Assembly (NCBI GenBank): GCA_020055645.1
Contig: CM034547.1
Coordinates: 20,995,013-21,059,012, forward strand
Direction: 5' to 3'
Length of the DNA stretch: 64,000 nt
From: Tomocerus qinae
Lineage: Eukaryota > Arthropoda > Collembola > Entomobryomorpha > Tomoceridae
In this document: in pieces, positions 46,601 to 59,400 of the stretch
How positions within the stretch are numbered: the first letter of the stretch is position 1
How the letters are laid out: each line of letters starts with the position of its first letter
Notes under the pieces: model-generated
Seen by the model: only the letters and a program-made list of their open reading frames with translations
The model's database searches: none
Told to the model about the DNA's origin: nothing
Position numbers and translations under genes: made by a program

Positions 46601-49600
46601 AAACTGACTACACACTCAAGGTGCAATTCCAAATTGACTTCACTTCCTAGCAAACCTAAATAGCTTATAAATTATCATTTTTATATTCTCTTTAGATCCT
46701 CCGATATTAAAAAATTTAATCCTAGTCCACATTAATATGCACGGGTCTCCAATTCACTGTCATCCTTCCAGGCATAAATACTACTAGACAGAAGCTACTA
46801 CCTAATACTGGAATTAGTCTACATGAAAACCAAACTCGAGCAGTTTATAATAGTCTGTACTAGACCCATGGATTCTCCTTTCTATCATTCTTTTCTACTG
46901 CATGTTAGCTAAATATTCAAAAGTTACGTGTTCAGTGCTCACTGTACTGAATATTTAATCCTTACAAAAATCTCATCTGCTCCTGTACATGATATGTACT
47001 GTTCCTTTCTATGCATTATGAAAATGTGCCCTGTTTTGTTTAACTTGCTATTTGCCGAGCTGTCTATCTTTTTGCTTAATTTTATGCAAATCCATGTGAC
47101 AAAACGCTTTCCTGTCCTCCTCAATATTGAATACGATTGGATCTCAACATTTTTATCCCACGCTATCCTTCCATAAAATTTCATTGGCTTATCTAATAAG
47201 AAAATTAATTTGGCATAGCTTTTGCTTATTAAAATATTTTTAAACCTGGAAAAAGTCTGAAATTGAGTTCTCGTCATTTCCTCAGACAAAAATTGGTTTT
47301 TTTTCTAGCAGCAATCCATCTTAATGTTTACTATGCCTAAATGAATTTTAGACGATACGATGGCTTTTCTAAATTGTTCAAAGCTGCTTAATGCCCGTGG
47401 TAGGTTTCATTACGGAGCCTAATTCATTAGGCATAAAAATTGTATCATGCATATTTCTAAATCCTATCACTACCCTGAAGCACAGTAATGAACAAAATGC
47501 AGGGTTGTAATAGTACTACAGAGAATTCCTACTTGAGACACTAATAGGTAGGGAAGTGGATGAGGGAAAGCATAGGGTGTCTTTTATCTCTGTTTGGTTC
47601 CAAATTTTTATTGTGGCAAATATGTCCTTTGAGAAAATAACGGAAGATTGGGTTTATTTACAATTATTGCATTGTTTTATCTAATAGAGCTATTAAATAG
47701 TAAATCACAAAAATATGTACCCATCCTACACGTCTGTTGTATCTGTCTATGCAGATTCAAAATTCAAAGCAGTGCTCACTATTAATTTGCAGCTTTATAC
47801 GAAATACTTTTTATCTGGCCAGATACTTGTCACATAAATTCTAATGGGACTTACATATCTGTTGTGGCTGCAATGAAATGTCCGCGTCCATTTGTATCAT
47901 TTAATGAATGTGCATGTGAAACCACTTTTATCTCTGTAGCTCTAGTCGGTAGTATTAGGAGAGGCGCTAGAATTTACGTAGGATCAAGTGCTGATAGCAG
48001 CTGTTGCAGAATTTAATCATTCCATTACAGCATGTCTAAATTATATGTCTGAGGGAAAGGAACAATAAATATACGCAATACAAAAATAAACGTAGGATGT
48101 TTGTTATGTGTTATGTCCGAACTGCTGTTCACATGAGAATTCATCCATTCTATATTCTCCTTTAGCCACAAATTGAGAATATTATGACAAAGGGATCCCA
48201 CACTCGTAGGAAATTGTTGTGACTACTATAAATGCAGACACGCAATGGATAGCGACTGACGGACTTAGTGTACCTACTTAAAACAAAGTGGGATTTTAAA
48301 TTATAGCTTTATAAATTGTGTAATATTATGCATATAGCTATAGCACATTGATTGAGCTGTCCAGTTTTTGTCTCAACACGCCTCGCATATTTGTAAATGG
48401 TAACATGTCCATTTCCAACTCGAATTCTAGGAGAGCACACTAAAAGCTTATCGTCCTATCTATTAGTTCTGCGTAATTTACATAATATCTATCCCCATCA
48501 TTCTCCAGCCAACTACCTCCGTCTCAACATTTAACAATGATTCCATAAAAAATGAAATGTGTACACTCAAAACCCAATGCATTTGGAGAACTAAAAGTTG
48601 AGTGAAATATCAAGTGAGTAATATGGTGGAGCAATACGAACATAGAGAACTGGACACAGCTTGCTTCACTCTCACAGTCACATTTTCAGAATGTATAATA
48701 TAATACGGATGTCCGAGTGCAATTTGCATCCTTCCCTGCCCATCATGGCCAAGGATATTGACAATGTGATATGAATGAAGACCACATGTGCCCACCCAAG
48801 TCAATACAATTTCCTACTTTTTTGTTTTGTGTGCACCAGGACTGTTACTCTTCTACTTGTAATATCTTTTGCCTCCACGAAGGCGGCAACCACTACATTT
48901 GGGGCATACCATACTGCCCATACTTCTTATATTATAATACCTCATACTTTCATAATAATACGATTTTGAGATTACATACAATGTAATATCATCTACTCAA
49001 CTTAAAATATCCATATTTATATATATTAAGCAGCCTAATTAAACAGATTAAACATATTTGGTTCAACTAAGCTTAATCCATATCTGGAATAGAGAATATC
49101 TGAAATATTTGCACTAAAAGTGTTGCATTAGACAGTTTGTAGTTATCCAAATTGTGAAAAGATTCTAATATAGATAAAGTAGATACAGATGCAATACGGG
49201 AAAACTCATTTGACTGCCCCAGTATAGCAATCTGTTATATTCATTCGTTTTCCATCATATTCATATTACATACGTAGTCCTTGTTACTCACTGAAGCCCA
49301 TTGTAAAGTAGCCTCTATCATGAACCAAACGAAAAATATGCCCCTGAATAATGTATTGGTTGTTTTGTCAGATCCAGATTGGCTTTGTTGTTTTTCTGTG
49401 TCTGTGGTGAGCTAATCTTGGATTTATTGTTGAAATCCCTCAGTTATCCCCATTCAAATCCACCCTGTCCAATTTTTTTATAATGGTTTCATTCCTACTA
49501 TTCTTGTACATATGCTTTTGATACAGTACCAATGTCAATACTATATTCCAAATCCGTATTCCCAACAGATCTCTGTATCTTCTCTGTACTGATCAGCTAG

Positions 49601-51120
49601 AATTCAAGCCGCTGCCGTCCTGGCTTTCTCCTGGATTAGCTTTAGTTGAGTGCCCGGATCCTCCCCTCCAATCACAATAATGCTAACAATAATAGAATAA
49701 ATCTCTATAGAACAGATAACCTCATACATTACATCCTCAGATACACTCATCCGTTCTTTTCCATACTGTCATCCTACTCTTTTCCCGATTGTCATCTCCG
49801 CTATCCATCATTGATTCTCCATTACAATTTTTAAACAATCTAAACTTAACGGTCCTGACATCATCAAATATCAAAATATTCAACTGCAAAGAAAACCTAT
49901 TTATCTACAGTTGTATAATTTAAATAGTAAAAAAATTGTAATGTGGCAATAAAATGCCAAAATAAAGTTTAAAGAATTTAAACAGTTTTGCTTAAGGCTG
50001 TTGTGTTAGGTACGTACGTACAAATGCAGGATCATTATTTATTTCGTATATTAGCTAAAATTGTTCATGATCACTTAATCATCAAATCAGAAGAAAGTTC
50101 TAGGTGAGGTAAGTATAACTCATTGAAACAGTTTTCTGCAATGTAGACTGTAAATGAATATTAGTCTGTAGATTTGGTTAGGAGTGTACCAGAAGGAAGG
50201 AATGGTTAGGGGAGTGAAGAAAAATAAGTTGGAAAGTGGAAGGAAGAAGAGTTGTAGGAGTGAAGATGAAGATTCGTTAGGAGTAGAGCTAGTGACACGG
50301 AGGTGAGCTCGATGAGCCATTTGCATTCCTGAGAGTTACTGTTCATCGTGCAAATAGGGGCATTAATTAGCATTTAGATGACTTAATGATAATTATCCCA
50401 TTAAGCTACCCTACCATCTGGCCTTCATATAAGAAGAGCCACTTTCACCAGAGTTACACACTAAATATACACTTGGATGTTATAGTGCTATAATTACTAG
50501 GAGAAAGAGTAGAGAAAATTGGAGAATGCAGGAATCTGCCCGAGAAAGGGAGAAAAGAGTTGCTAAGAGTCTTAAGAAAATTTATAGTGGGCATAATACT
50601 CTTGACAATATTCATTGTGTATATGCATGTGTAATTATAGTGCCTACATGATATAAGTTTATCAGTTGATAAAGAATAGGGTGACATGATAGAAGTATAG
50701 TTATAAACGAGGTCGGTTGCAAAAGGGAGCTGAACCATGGCGAACAAATATAATAGCAAAATGTCTACGGGTAGCCCGTGAGTAGTGTGGACTCAAAAGG
50801 AGATGTATCGGTGTGAAAAGAATCATCGTGTAATTTCCCATGGTTGGCTTGTTAGGGCCCTATCCAAACCTAACTACTACCGTATTAAGAAGAGGCGTAA
50901 ATAAATTCAATTTCCAGGGAGCGTTTCAAACACTATATTTTTTAACATGGGCATCTCTGGGGATTGTGCAGAACAGGAACAACCCTCATTCCACACTGGC
51001 TACGTTTCTTGTGCCTGACAAGCATTTTGGCCGTTGCTTTAAGCGACAGTATATTTTAGTTCTGTATTAGACATATCATTACCCAGTTTATAGGAGCGAG
51101 AGGGTTGAGTCGAGAGATGG
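40648..51120. other. Gene-free AT-rich stretch
   Basis: No recognisable gene. The longest frame is 116 codons on the minus strand (46939-47289), next to a 68-codon minus frame (46355-46561) in another register. Both translations look mixed rather than low complexity but match no family I know. A purine-rich run lies at about 41496-41600. Confidence 0.6.
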
Positions 51121-51360
51121 AGGAACATTAACAGGCAGGAGATGTAAAAAGTGTCATGACATTCCTTTCGTGGGCTGCTCGACAGTGTCGTCCTGAGAGA
51201 CCCATTTCGGGGAAATGAGAGACCGGACTAAATGGGTGATTAAGAATACAAAAGAATAATGAAGTGAGCAAGTCGCTGTCATCCGCTCCGCCGTCTCAAG
51301 ATTAACGTCCCACATTCGCCAGTCCGATTGGCTCATTTCTCCCTCTGATTCGCCAATTTG
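51121..51360. other. Patch of higher G+C (about 48%)
   Basis: By hand count 115 of 240 bases are G or C, against roughly one third in the surroundings. It contains GATTGGCT and, 23-24 nt later, GCCAAT, an inverted pair of CCAAT-box-like words (about 51325-51356). The only frame is 60 codons (51154-51336, minus). This could be a regulatory element, an exon in a gene I do not recognise, or an old insertion. Confidence 0.35.
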
Positions 51361-53160
51361 TCACACCCAAACTCCCATTTATTTATAACAAATTGCTACA
51401 GCTATCAAACCATCCTCTTCGCACTACGTTCCAACTATATTTCCTTCCCCCACCATTACATATCAGCAACATAAACACAAGAAACGATATTCATACATTA
51501 TTTCAGCCCAGAGCACTCCTCTCCGCAGTAATAAACATTTTACCATTTCTGACACTTACTGACGGTGCCTCTAGTTTTGGAGGCTTACAGTTTCTGCTTT
51601 TACTAGCGAGTCGACTTACCATAAATACAGACAATAATGAAGTTTATGATCTTGCATTTTGCAGTTTTTCAAAATTCATTGATTTGACGATAATAATTAA
51701 TCAATATGATATTGATATAATGTTTGTTTTTACTAAGTAGATAGTACGATTTTCAATCCTGTAAATTAGCTGTGTGATTGAAAAAACGTATTCCATCATT
51801 TACGCTATTATTTTTGCTTGTATGCCTATGCACAGAATTAAATCACCGAGATATCCGAATGCTTGATTGAACTATAGCATAACCTTAATATTATGAGTAA
51901 CTAAAATGGGAGATAAGTGTAAAGCATCTTTCGATAAATAATTTTGTTTGCGGAGGGAGAAAAGGTTTAGGAAAGTACAGTTTGTATGTATTTACAGTGT
52001 TTACCAATTGAGACTTCATTTCAATAGCTATAACTGTGATAATGATGAAGTTGTTAGAACATACACATATTTAAGCATACGGGAAGTCACGAATCTGTTA
52101 GTAGGAGGAAGATAAGTCAGGGCTTGTATGGGTATTAGGATTTCATTCTCTGGTAGCGTATTCATTAGTTTTTCCCATAAAGTCACACTATCAAAGTTAA
52201 TCTTCGTAAATTGAAGTAACAATAACAATAAGTCAGTCCATTCTTTATTGCTGCTTTGGCACGTGCATCCTCAATTTCATCTACTGCTATCTTTACGACT
52301 CTCCTTTGATGTCCTTTGTCCGCACTGCTGTGTATTTTCCCATTTCGTACTTGTCACCATTATACCACAAATGTTCTTATACAGGTCTGACGTGACGTAT
52401 TGCCAATTCCTTGAGACACTAAAAATAACTAGTAATCTAAAGAAAGCATTAAAACAAAAAGTGCTAATAGTATCTGTAGTATGTGTGTTAAGAAAGATAT
52501 ATTATATGGATAGGTACGTGCTGTTGTGTAATTTAGTGGTGAATAAAAAATTGTACTAGAAGAGTGGAGGATAGTGTATAAAAAGTGTTAACTTGTTCTG
52601 TAAACTATGCTGGTTGGCATAATGCATATTGTAAGTTGGTAGTTGATGTTTTAAAGGTTTAAGGTGAGACTTTAGTGTTGAAGTAAATGAGAACAGCCAT
52701 TAGGATACCTGTTTTGTAAACTCCACTACGTTGAACGAAGTAAGTAGATGGCTGTAAAGCAGATCTCCGTGGTTTTCTTCAATGTCGAGGATAATCAGCC
52801 TTATTGCAAGTTGCAAGTACCTATGAAATTACAATACTAATATTACTACAAGAGAAATGCATGTTAATCTTATTACTATAAGGTAGAACGCAACTTGCCA
52901 ACAATGGAGCTTATTCAGAGTCTTTTACACATAGGCCGAGAAGGGAAAAATGGAGAAAGAAAAATTTGGAGTCCAGGAGGCAAAACACACGGGGACAAGA
53001 ATCAGTAGTAGGTAGTGGATGTAAAGAAGCTGGTGAATATATTTATGAGTGAAAAATTCTTGAGTTTTTCATCCAGACTCTTGATGACAATAATAATAAT
53101 TCATGATGTGGGCAATAAACGTAACAATGGGACGGGAATGGTTTGTATGGGCATGTGAGC
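51361..53160. other. Gene-free AT-rich stretch
   Basis: Holds 115- and 103-codon plus-strand frames (51393-51740 and 52248-52559) without recognisable domains and within the length expected by chance. Nothing else is seen. Confidence 0.6.
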
Positions 53161-53460
53161 CTTTCGAGTAACCCATGTGGGAAGTTAATGTCGTCACTTG
53201 TCTCCTTTTGGTGACCAGAATTTACGAGTCACCCTGTGGAGTTTGGGATGCTACTTGTAGCCAAATTTGTGCCGGTTTGTCCACGGCCAGTTAGCCTGAC
53301 GTCCTTGCCCTTTGACTCACATCAATAGAGTGCCAAATAACATCAGACACCTTTTCTTAGCTCTCGTGGGATGGGATCTCCGTCTGATGACCACGGACAC
53401 GGCTCCTCTCGCCTCCCCGTCTCACTCCGTCCATCTGCACTCTCTCTCTCGCCTCGTCAT
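53161..53460. other. Patch of higher G+C (about 53%)
   Basis: By hand count 160 of 300 bases are G or C, ending in a pyrimidine-rich run with CTCTCTCTC near 53440. Overlapping frames of 61 and 76 codons (53312-53497 and 53371-53601) cross it in two registers, and neither shows a motif. Candidate exon, regulatory element or foreign insertion. Confidence 0.35.
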
Positions 53461-56400
53461 CAGTCTCTTCTATTTAAATGGAAATTATTACTATTAGACA
53501 CTTTAACACAAAACTTACTTCCCAGTTCGTACACATTCAACAACTCTGATACTCTCTGTGCGACATTTGCTACAAAATACTGGGTTCACAAACAAGTATG
53601 ACTTGCTTGTACGCGTATCTTATTCGTACAGAATATTACATACTTCTTCGTGTCACGTCACAGACGATTTGAACCTCTTGACATTAGCTTTAGCATCCTG
53701 CTTAGTGCAACTAACTCATCATCACCTTTTATGTCCACATGAACCTACAGCAAATACAAACATATTACAATTGACAATCTTAAACTCAAACCCGATTTCA
53801 AAGTTTGTAATTTAGGACCACGGTTTTCACGTTTGCAAAATATTTATCTACATTTCTATTCAGTGATAGGAAATTATTTGGTCGCAAAAAATAATTATTA
53901 TAGGAGTGTAAATTGTTATCAACTTGCAATTAAAATTATTCATTTAATATGTTACAATGTTATAATAGCTTTTTGTAGTAACTACTGTTGTTGTTATCTG
54001 GTATAACATACGACAAACATAAAATGCTAGTAAAATGGTGCTCTATTTGTAGGAAAACAATGAATGAATTTTAACACCTATACCGTTACACGTTTCATGG
54101 TCAACATAAAATGAATGAAAGGTGGTCATGAGAAATTTGGGTGCCTTATGCACAAGACGTCTTGTGTATGATGTAAAAGTGCTACTTAAACCAAGTAAAT
54201 GCAATGCGTCAATCCATTCTATTATAATGACATATATGGGTACCTTTTCTAATCTGTGTATAGTCTGTAATCAGAAAACCGCTACGGCTGAGTTCTACTT
54301 GGTTTGGCGAAAGACAAGGGAATTGGGAGAAAAGGAGACAAGTCGACTTGTTAAGTGACAACGGACAATGCATTGTGACTTGGAGTTATTGTGTCAACCT
54401 CTTTTTGACAGTCTTTCTTCTGCTATTGACTTCAGGTAGTGCCTTATGTACACTTTGTTGATCCCATTGTTGAAGTCCACCCACACTGCCCATAGGGACA
54501 GATACAACAAATAATAAAAGTATAATCCAGCACGTTCTGCAATCGAAGTAACATCCACTTAAAGTTGGGATTTCTCATTTCACAGCATTCCGCATACCAC
54601 GTACACATACAAATTCATCACCCTTCGCTGGCACATAGTGTGGGTGTACTATAAAGTTTAATACACTTTCCTTTGATAATTATTGAAATGGTTTGTTGAC
54701 TATAGAATAAAGGTGGAAGAGATTTAAGGCGACAATCGACAAACAACGACATGACAGATTCTAACACCCATGCTAGAACCAAAAATGATTCGCGGCAACT
54801 ACTTACCAACTAACCAAAACCTTTAAAGTGGAAGTTAACACCAAAGGAACCACCCATGCTATTTCTCTGCTCCCGTCTTGCCCTTATTACAACAATAATA
54901 CTGTCTCAATGAGATTTCTTACTGAGTAACTTCGGTTGGGTTTTATAGTTCAGTTGAATTTATGTTAATAACACAAGCTTAAAGAGTCAATCCCACAAAT
55001 CTGTTTTCAATGCATACAATCAGAGAACAAGTTTACTTATCACTATAATCCCTACCTGCATGGCCTGACTACATTTTATTACGCAGTATACCATCATAAC
55101 CACACAGAACTCACATTTGAATCAAATGGGGGAAATCACCCATGAGTCCATTTTATAAAATCTTTGGCCTGGCTTTAATTTGACTTTGGTTCAATTCACA
55201 TTTACCTGTAATTCCATAGGCGGATTATTGACTCTCGTTTAGGTAAAGCGGCCGTCCTACTCTTTTCTTCTGCTTGAAATCATCCTTTGTACTATTCTCG
55301 GGTGAAGAAATAAACTTTGAGTAGCCTACTTACCATTTTTATTGTTATTTGCCATTCATTATAGTAATAAAGCATCACTACTGATTGTATTGTTAGCGAC
55401 CACCAAGAATCTTTGATTAGCATTGTAATATATATATTTATAATAAAACTACAGATAGCTGAATTTAATATACCTAGTTGGGTTCATTTATATTTCGGGC
55501 TAAGCAGATGAACAAATTGATGATTTTAACAGTCAGTTAGACATTCATAGTAAATCTAATATATAGTGGCTGATAGAATGCTTGATAGAAAATCCTAACA
55601 ATATTATGCTTTATTGAGTCGGATTTAGATTACTCGTAGCTCGGACAGACGAGCAGAGCATTAAGAATCCAATCAAACGAGATCAAGTCAAAGCTGATGA
55701 TGTGAATGAAAGCAGTGAGGCTGGGCAAGAAAGGATCTCTGTAACAAGTGAGTGAACTTGACATGCATGACTGGCAATAGCAATGACACGGTTTTTGTTG
55801 CAGTAAATAAGCAATTGAATTGATCAGTTCGACTCTGAAATGGAATAACAAGGGGAAGCAAATGAGCTACAAATTCAGCATTTCATCCACAGCTCAGAGA
55901 TTAAGGTACCCGTCTCCATTTACACGAAGCTTAAAAATATATCAGGCATATTGGTTTGCTATTTGACAATACAAAGGCTCAACATTTTACAATTGGTGAG
56001 TCCACTCGAGTTCAGTGTTGAGCTGAAGAGAAATGAAATTGAAAGAAAAGAAGAGTGGAACGGAAGAATTGTTCACGACATTCGACAGCTATGCCTTTTC
56101 AGACTCTTCGTCCACTGCTAAATATCCTATTCTTATTCCTACACTTAGATCGTGGTGAATGTCTTGAGCATAGAGAATACTTATAGAAATCTGGTGCTAA
56201 GAGTGAGTGGGTTAGATGATTCTAATTGTGTCAGTGAATAGATTATTATTACGCTTAATCTGTTTATCCGTCTAAGTGCCTGGCTACTCTAATAACATTG
56301 TAAAAATAAAAATAACAGGTTATTAGCGAAGCTAGCTTTATGCGAATGGACGCGCTGTTACTTTGTCTGTCTGCTTCTCTCCCTTTGTGCAATAACTTTT

Positions 56401-59400
56401 GAAAAAATTCAGATAATTCGTTCAAAATTTTTACATGTGTTCTTCGAGCTAATTGTATACCACGGTTCAAATACAAAAATGGGATCAGTTAGCTCCAGTG
56501 ACTTGTGAATGTTGTGAATGACATAAGACTGTTTTTTAAACAACTTCAATTTTAAATGGTGCAGTATTAAGTAATTTAGGTTCGCTACCATTTTTATATC
56601 CATATTGGCATAGTTTATTAATAGTAGAGCGTCTTGATCATCATCTCTAGTAAAGCAAGTGTGTGTAATTACATGAAAGATGGATTGGAGAGGGAAAGGG
56701 TTATAACTGCCCTTATAAATTCTCTCGTCAATTCTAATCAGATGTTATAATAGAGAAATTGAGGAGGGAAGTATAGGGACAGATAGCACTTACTAGATTT
56801 GTGTTGAATGCAAATGAAGAGTGGTAAGGCACTTATCTTTAGTTTAGTTAGATTGAAATCCCTTTATGATTTTCAAGTGTTGCAGTCGGAGGCGAGGGCC
56901 AGTAAGGTTACGTAAGATGAATTAGCCATCAGCCATTATATAGGTACCTAGCTACGGCCACTTGGGACCCTCGTTAGTAAATGCAGGACAGGCATAAGTA
57001 CCTTTCCTATAATAAGTGTCATTTACTCTATAGAGTGCCGTAATATGCCTTATAATAAAATATTATTAACAACCTACCCGTGTATATGCAAGTTGAATTG
57101 AATCCTTCATGCATTCATGCTATGCTTCAAATAGTAAAATAAGGTGACCGACTCGTTTTCTAGTTTATGCTCGCATTGTGTTGTCGGCCTAGATAAATTG
57201 CTTTAAAATCGACCATATGCCGTAGTCAACTTTTTCATCATTTATTACAAGGAATACACGCATCTAAATGTATAGCAGTACGTGTGTAGTGAGCAGAGAG
57301 GGCAAGAGTAGCCAGTACATGTACTCTAGGTAAAAGTGATTAAATGCAATTTAGACAATGGTAACATTGCCGCATTAAATATGCAACACATCCAGAACCC
57401 CTTTGTCGGCCATATTATTGAAAAATCTGACGATTGATAATGTTTCCAATTATCTCATAAAATGACTTACTATCTCGCAGAATGCAAATAAATTCATTAG
57501 CATTACAATTTCTATGTAAATCATTTTTTCGAATGAAAATTCCTGTTTTTGATCGATCGTCAGAATTTATTGTGCGATTTGTATTTCTTGATCATTTTAT
57601 TTTACGACAATCTAATGCATGAATGAACTAGTTTTTCTCAAGCTGCCAGCTAACTACACACTTTGAATTTACTTAGCATCATTTATACAGGTATAATAAA
57701 CTTGCTGACGCTTTATCTCCTTTAATTGTTATTAGTTCGGAATAACTACTGCTAATTATTTACAAATAGTCAGAGTACCTTAAAGGTAGAAAACTGTTGA
57801 AACGATGTATGAATAAATCAGAGTACTATATACACTAACTACATACACAAAGAAATGTGCTCCTTCATCGTTGCGACATTAAAACTCAAGGACCCATTTA
57901 TCCTCTAGTCAGAGTGTAGTTTAGCAATATTATTAATATTATGTGGGGAAAAAGGGAGGTGACGGTGATGGTAATTCAATGATAATACAAACCAAGAAAG
58001 GGTCGTTCGTTTGCTCTTGTTGACTATGATAGAGTGGAGGGCTGAAAGTTTAATAAAAGTTGAACTGACTAACTCAAAGTATTAAATAAGCAGAATGACT
58101 TGAATGGCTCGACTTGCTCTTTTCACATTTCAGATCCTAATTAGCGCAATTGTTCCGGGGTCCACAGGGCCACACCAAACCACAACAAGCTCATTCTGTT
58201 GAAATGGCCGTAGCAGGACATTCTGGGATGGGACTGGGACACGTACCGTTCTCTATTTGATTTTACGTTTCTATTCTTCTCCGATACATATACCAAACAA
58301 TTGCATTGCATTCTTTAATGCTTATGCGCCTATATTCCACACCAACCGAGTGAGGTACTTGTGCAGGTGCTGAGTTGTTGTTGAGTGCATATGATTCAAG
58401 AATTGTCATAGTCATATCTACCATCGCATCATGTGTACAGTACTACTCCATCAAGAATTGCACAATACTAATATTGCATTACAAATCAGGAGAGGCATAC
58501 TAAAAAATAGGATATTTGGGATCTGTATTGAGTATTATTTATATAGGTGATTTAAACCTGTACCTATATCGTATTATTTCTATATAGTATTGCTGTAAGT
58601 AAGAATGCCCTATATCTATCTAAGAGTCTGTCAGGACATGACGACACTTTTAAGCCAAGACGAGTGATGTCTACAGAGATCCGTCTTTTCCATACTAAGT
58701 TTGTACTTGTTTCTGACACCATAAAATCTCCCAATCTACACAGTAACTCGTAATCAATGGCCATAAAGTATACTGTGATGTAACTTGGGAGCATGAGATG
58801 AAACGGAATTCAAGAAAGTTCCTTTCAATGCTATATGGTATGTATGTAAGCATTTGATTAGAGATTTGGTTTTGTGGCTCTAAGTTTCGTGTGACTTGGC
58901 GCAACGATTAATCAAAATCTTTTTATGAGAAGAAAAGACTCAAAGAACTTCACAAGTGCATTTTGTAAACATTGAGATACGACTCTGTGGACTTTATACT
59001 AACGATAATAGATAGCAGTTACTTATGCCTACTTTATACGTAGTATTTCTCCTTCTCGTTGATGAATTGGTAATTTATGAAGGCACGTTTAGTTAATCTA
59101 TCGTGTCATGTAGGATTTCAGTTCGTCACTTGTACTTATCTATTAAACTGTGTAATCCCTCCACTCAATGCTAATGATGGTGTGGAATCCTTGTCACACT
59201 CTGACAATAACTTACGTATCTATTATGACAATACTTATCTAAATACCCGATTTCTAATTCATTATTAATTTGCCAGAGATGAAGTCCTGAATCTATTCAT
59301 TCCTACCGTTTTGTATCACTAACTTCAATAGTTATACAAACACACTATTACAAATACACTTCACTTGAGACTACAGCTTCCCTTTCCGTACACCTAGGTA

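Noticed and set aside
51393..51740. 115-codon plus-strand frame as a gene
   Set aside because: With stop codons at about 7% of triplets in this AT-rich DNA, my rough estimate is about one frame of this length by chance in 64 kb; no domain is visible.
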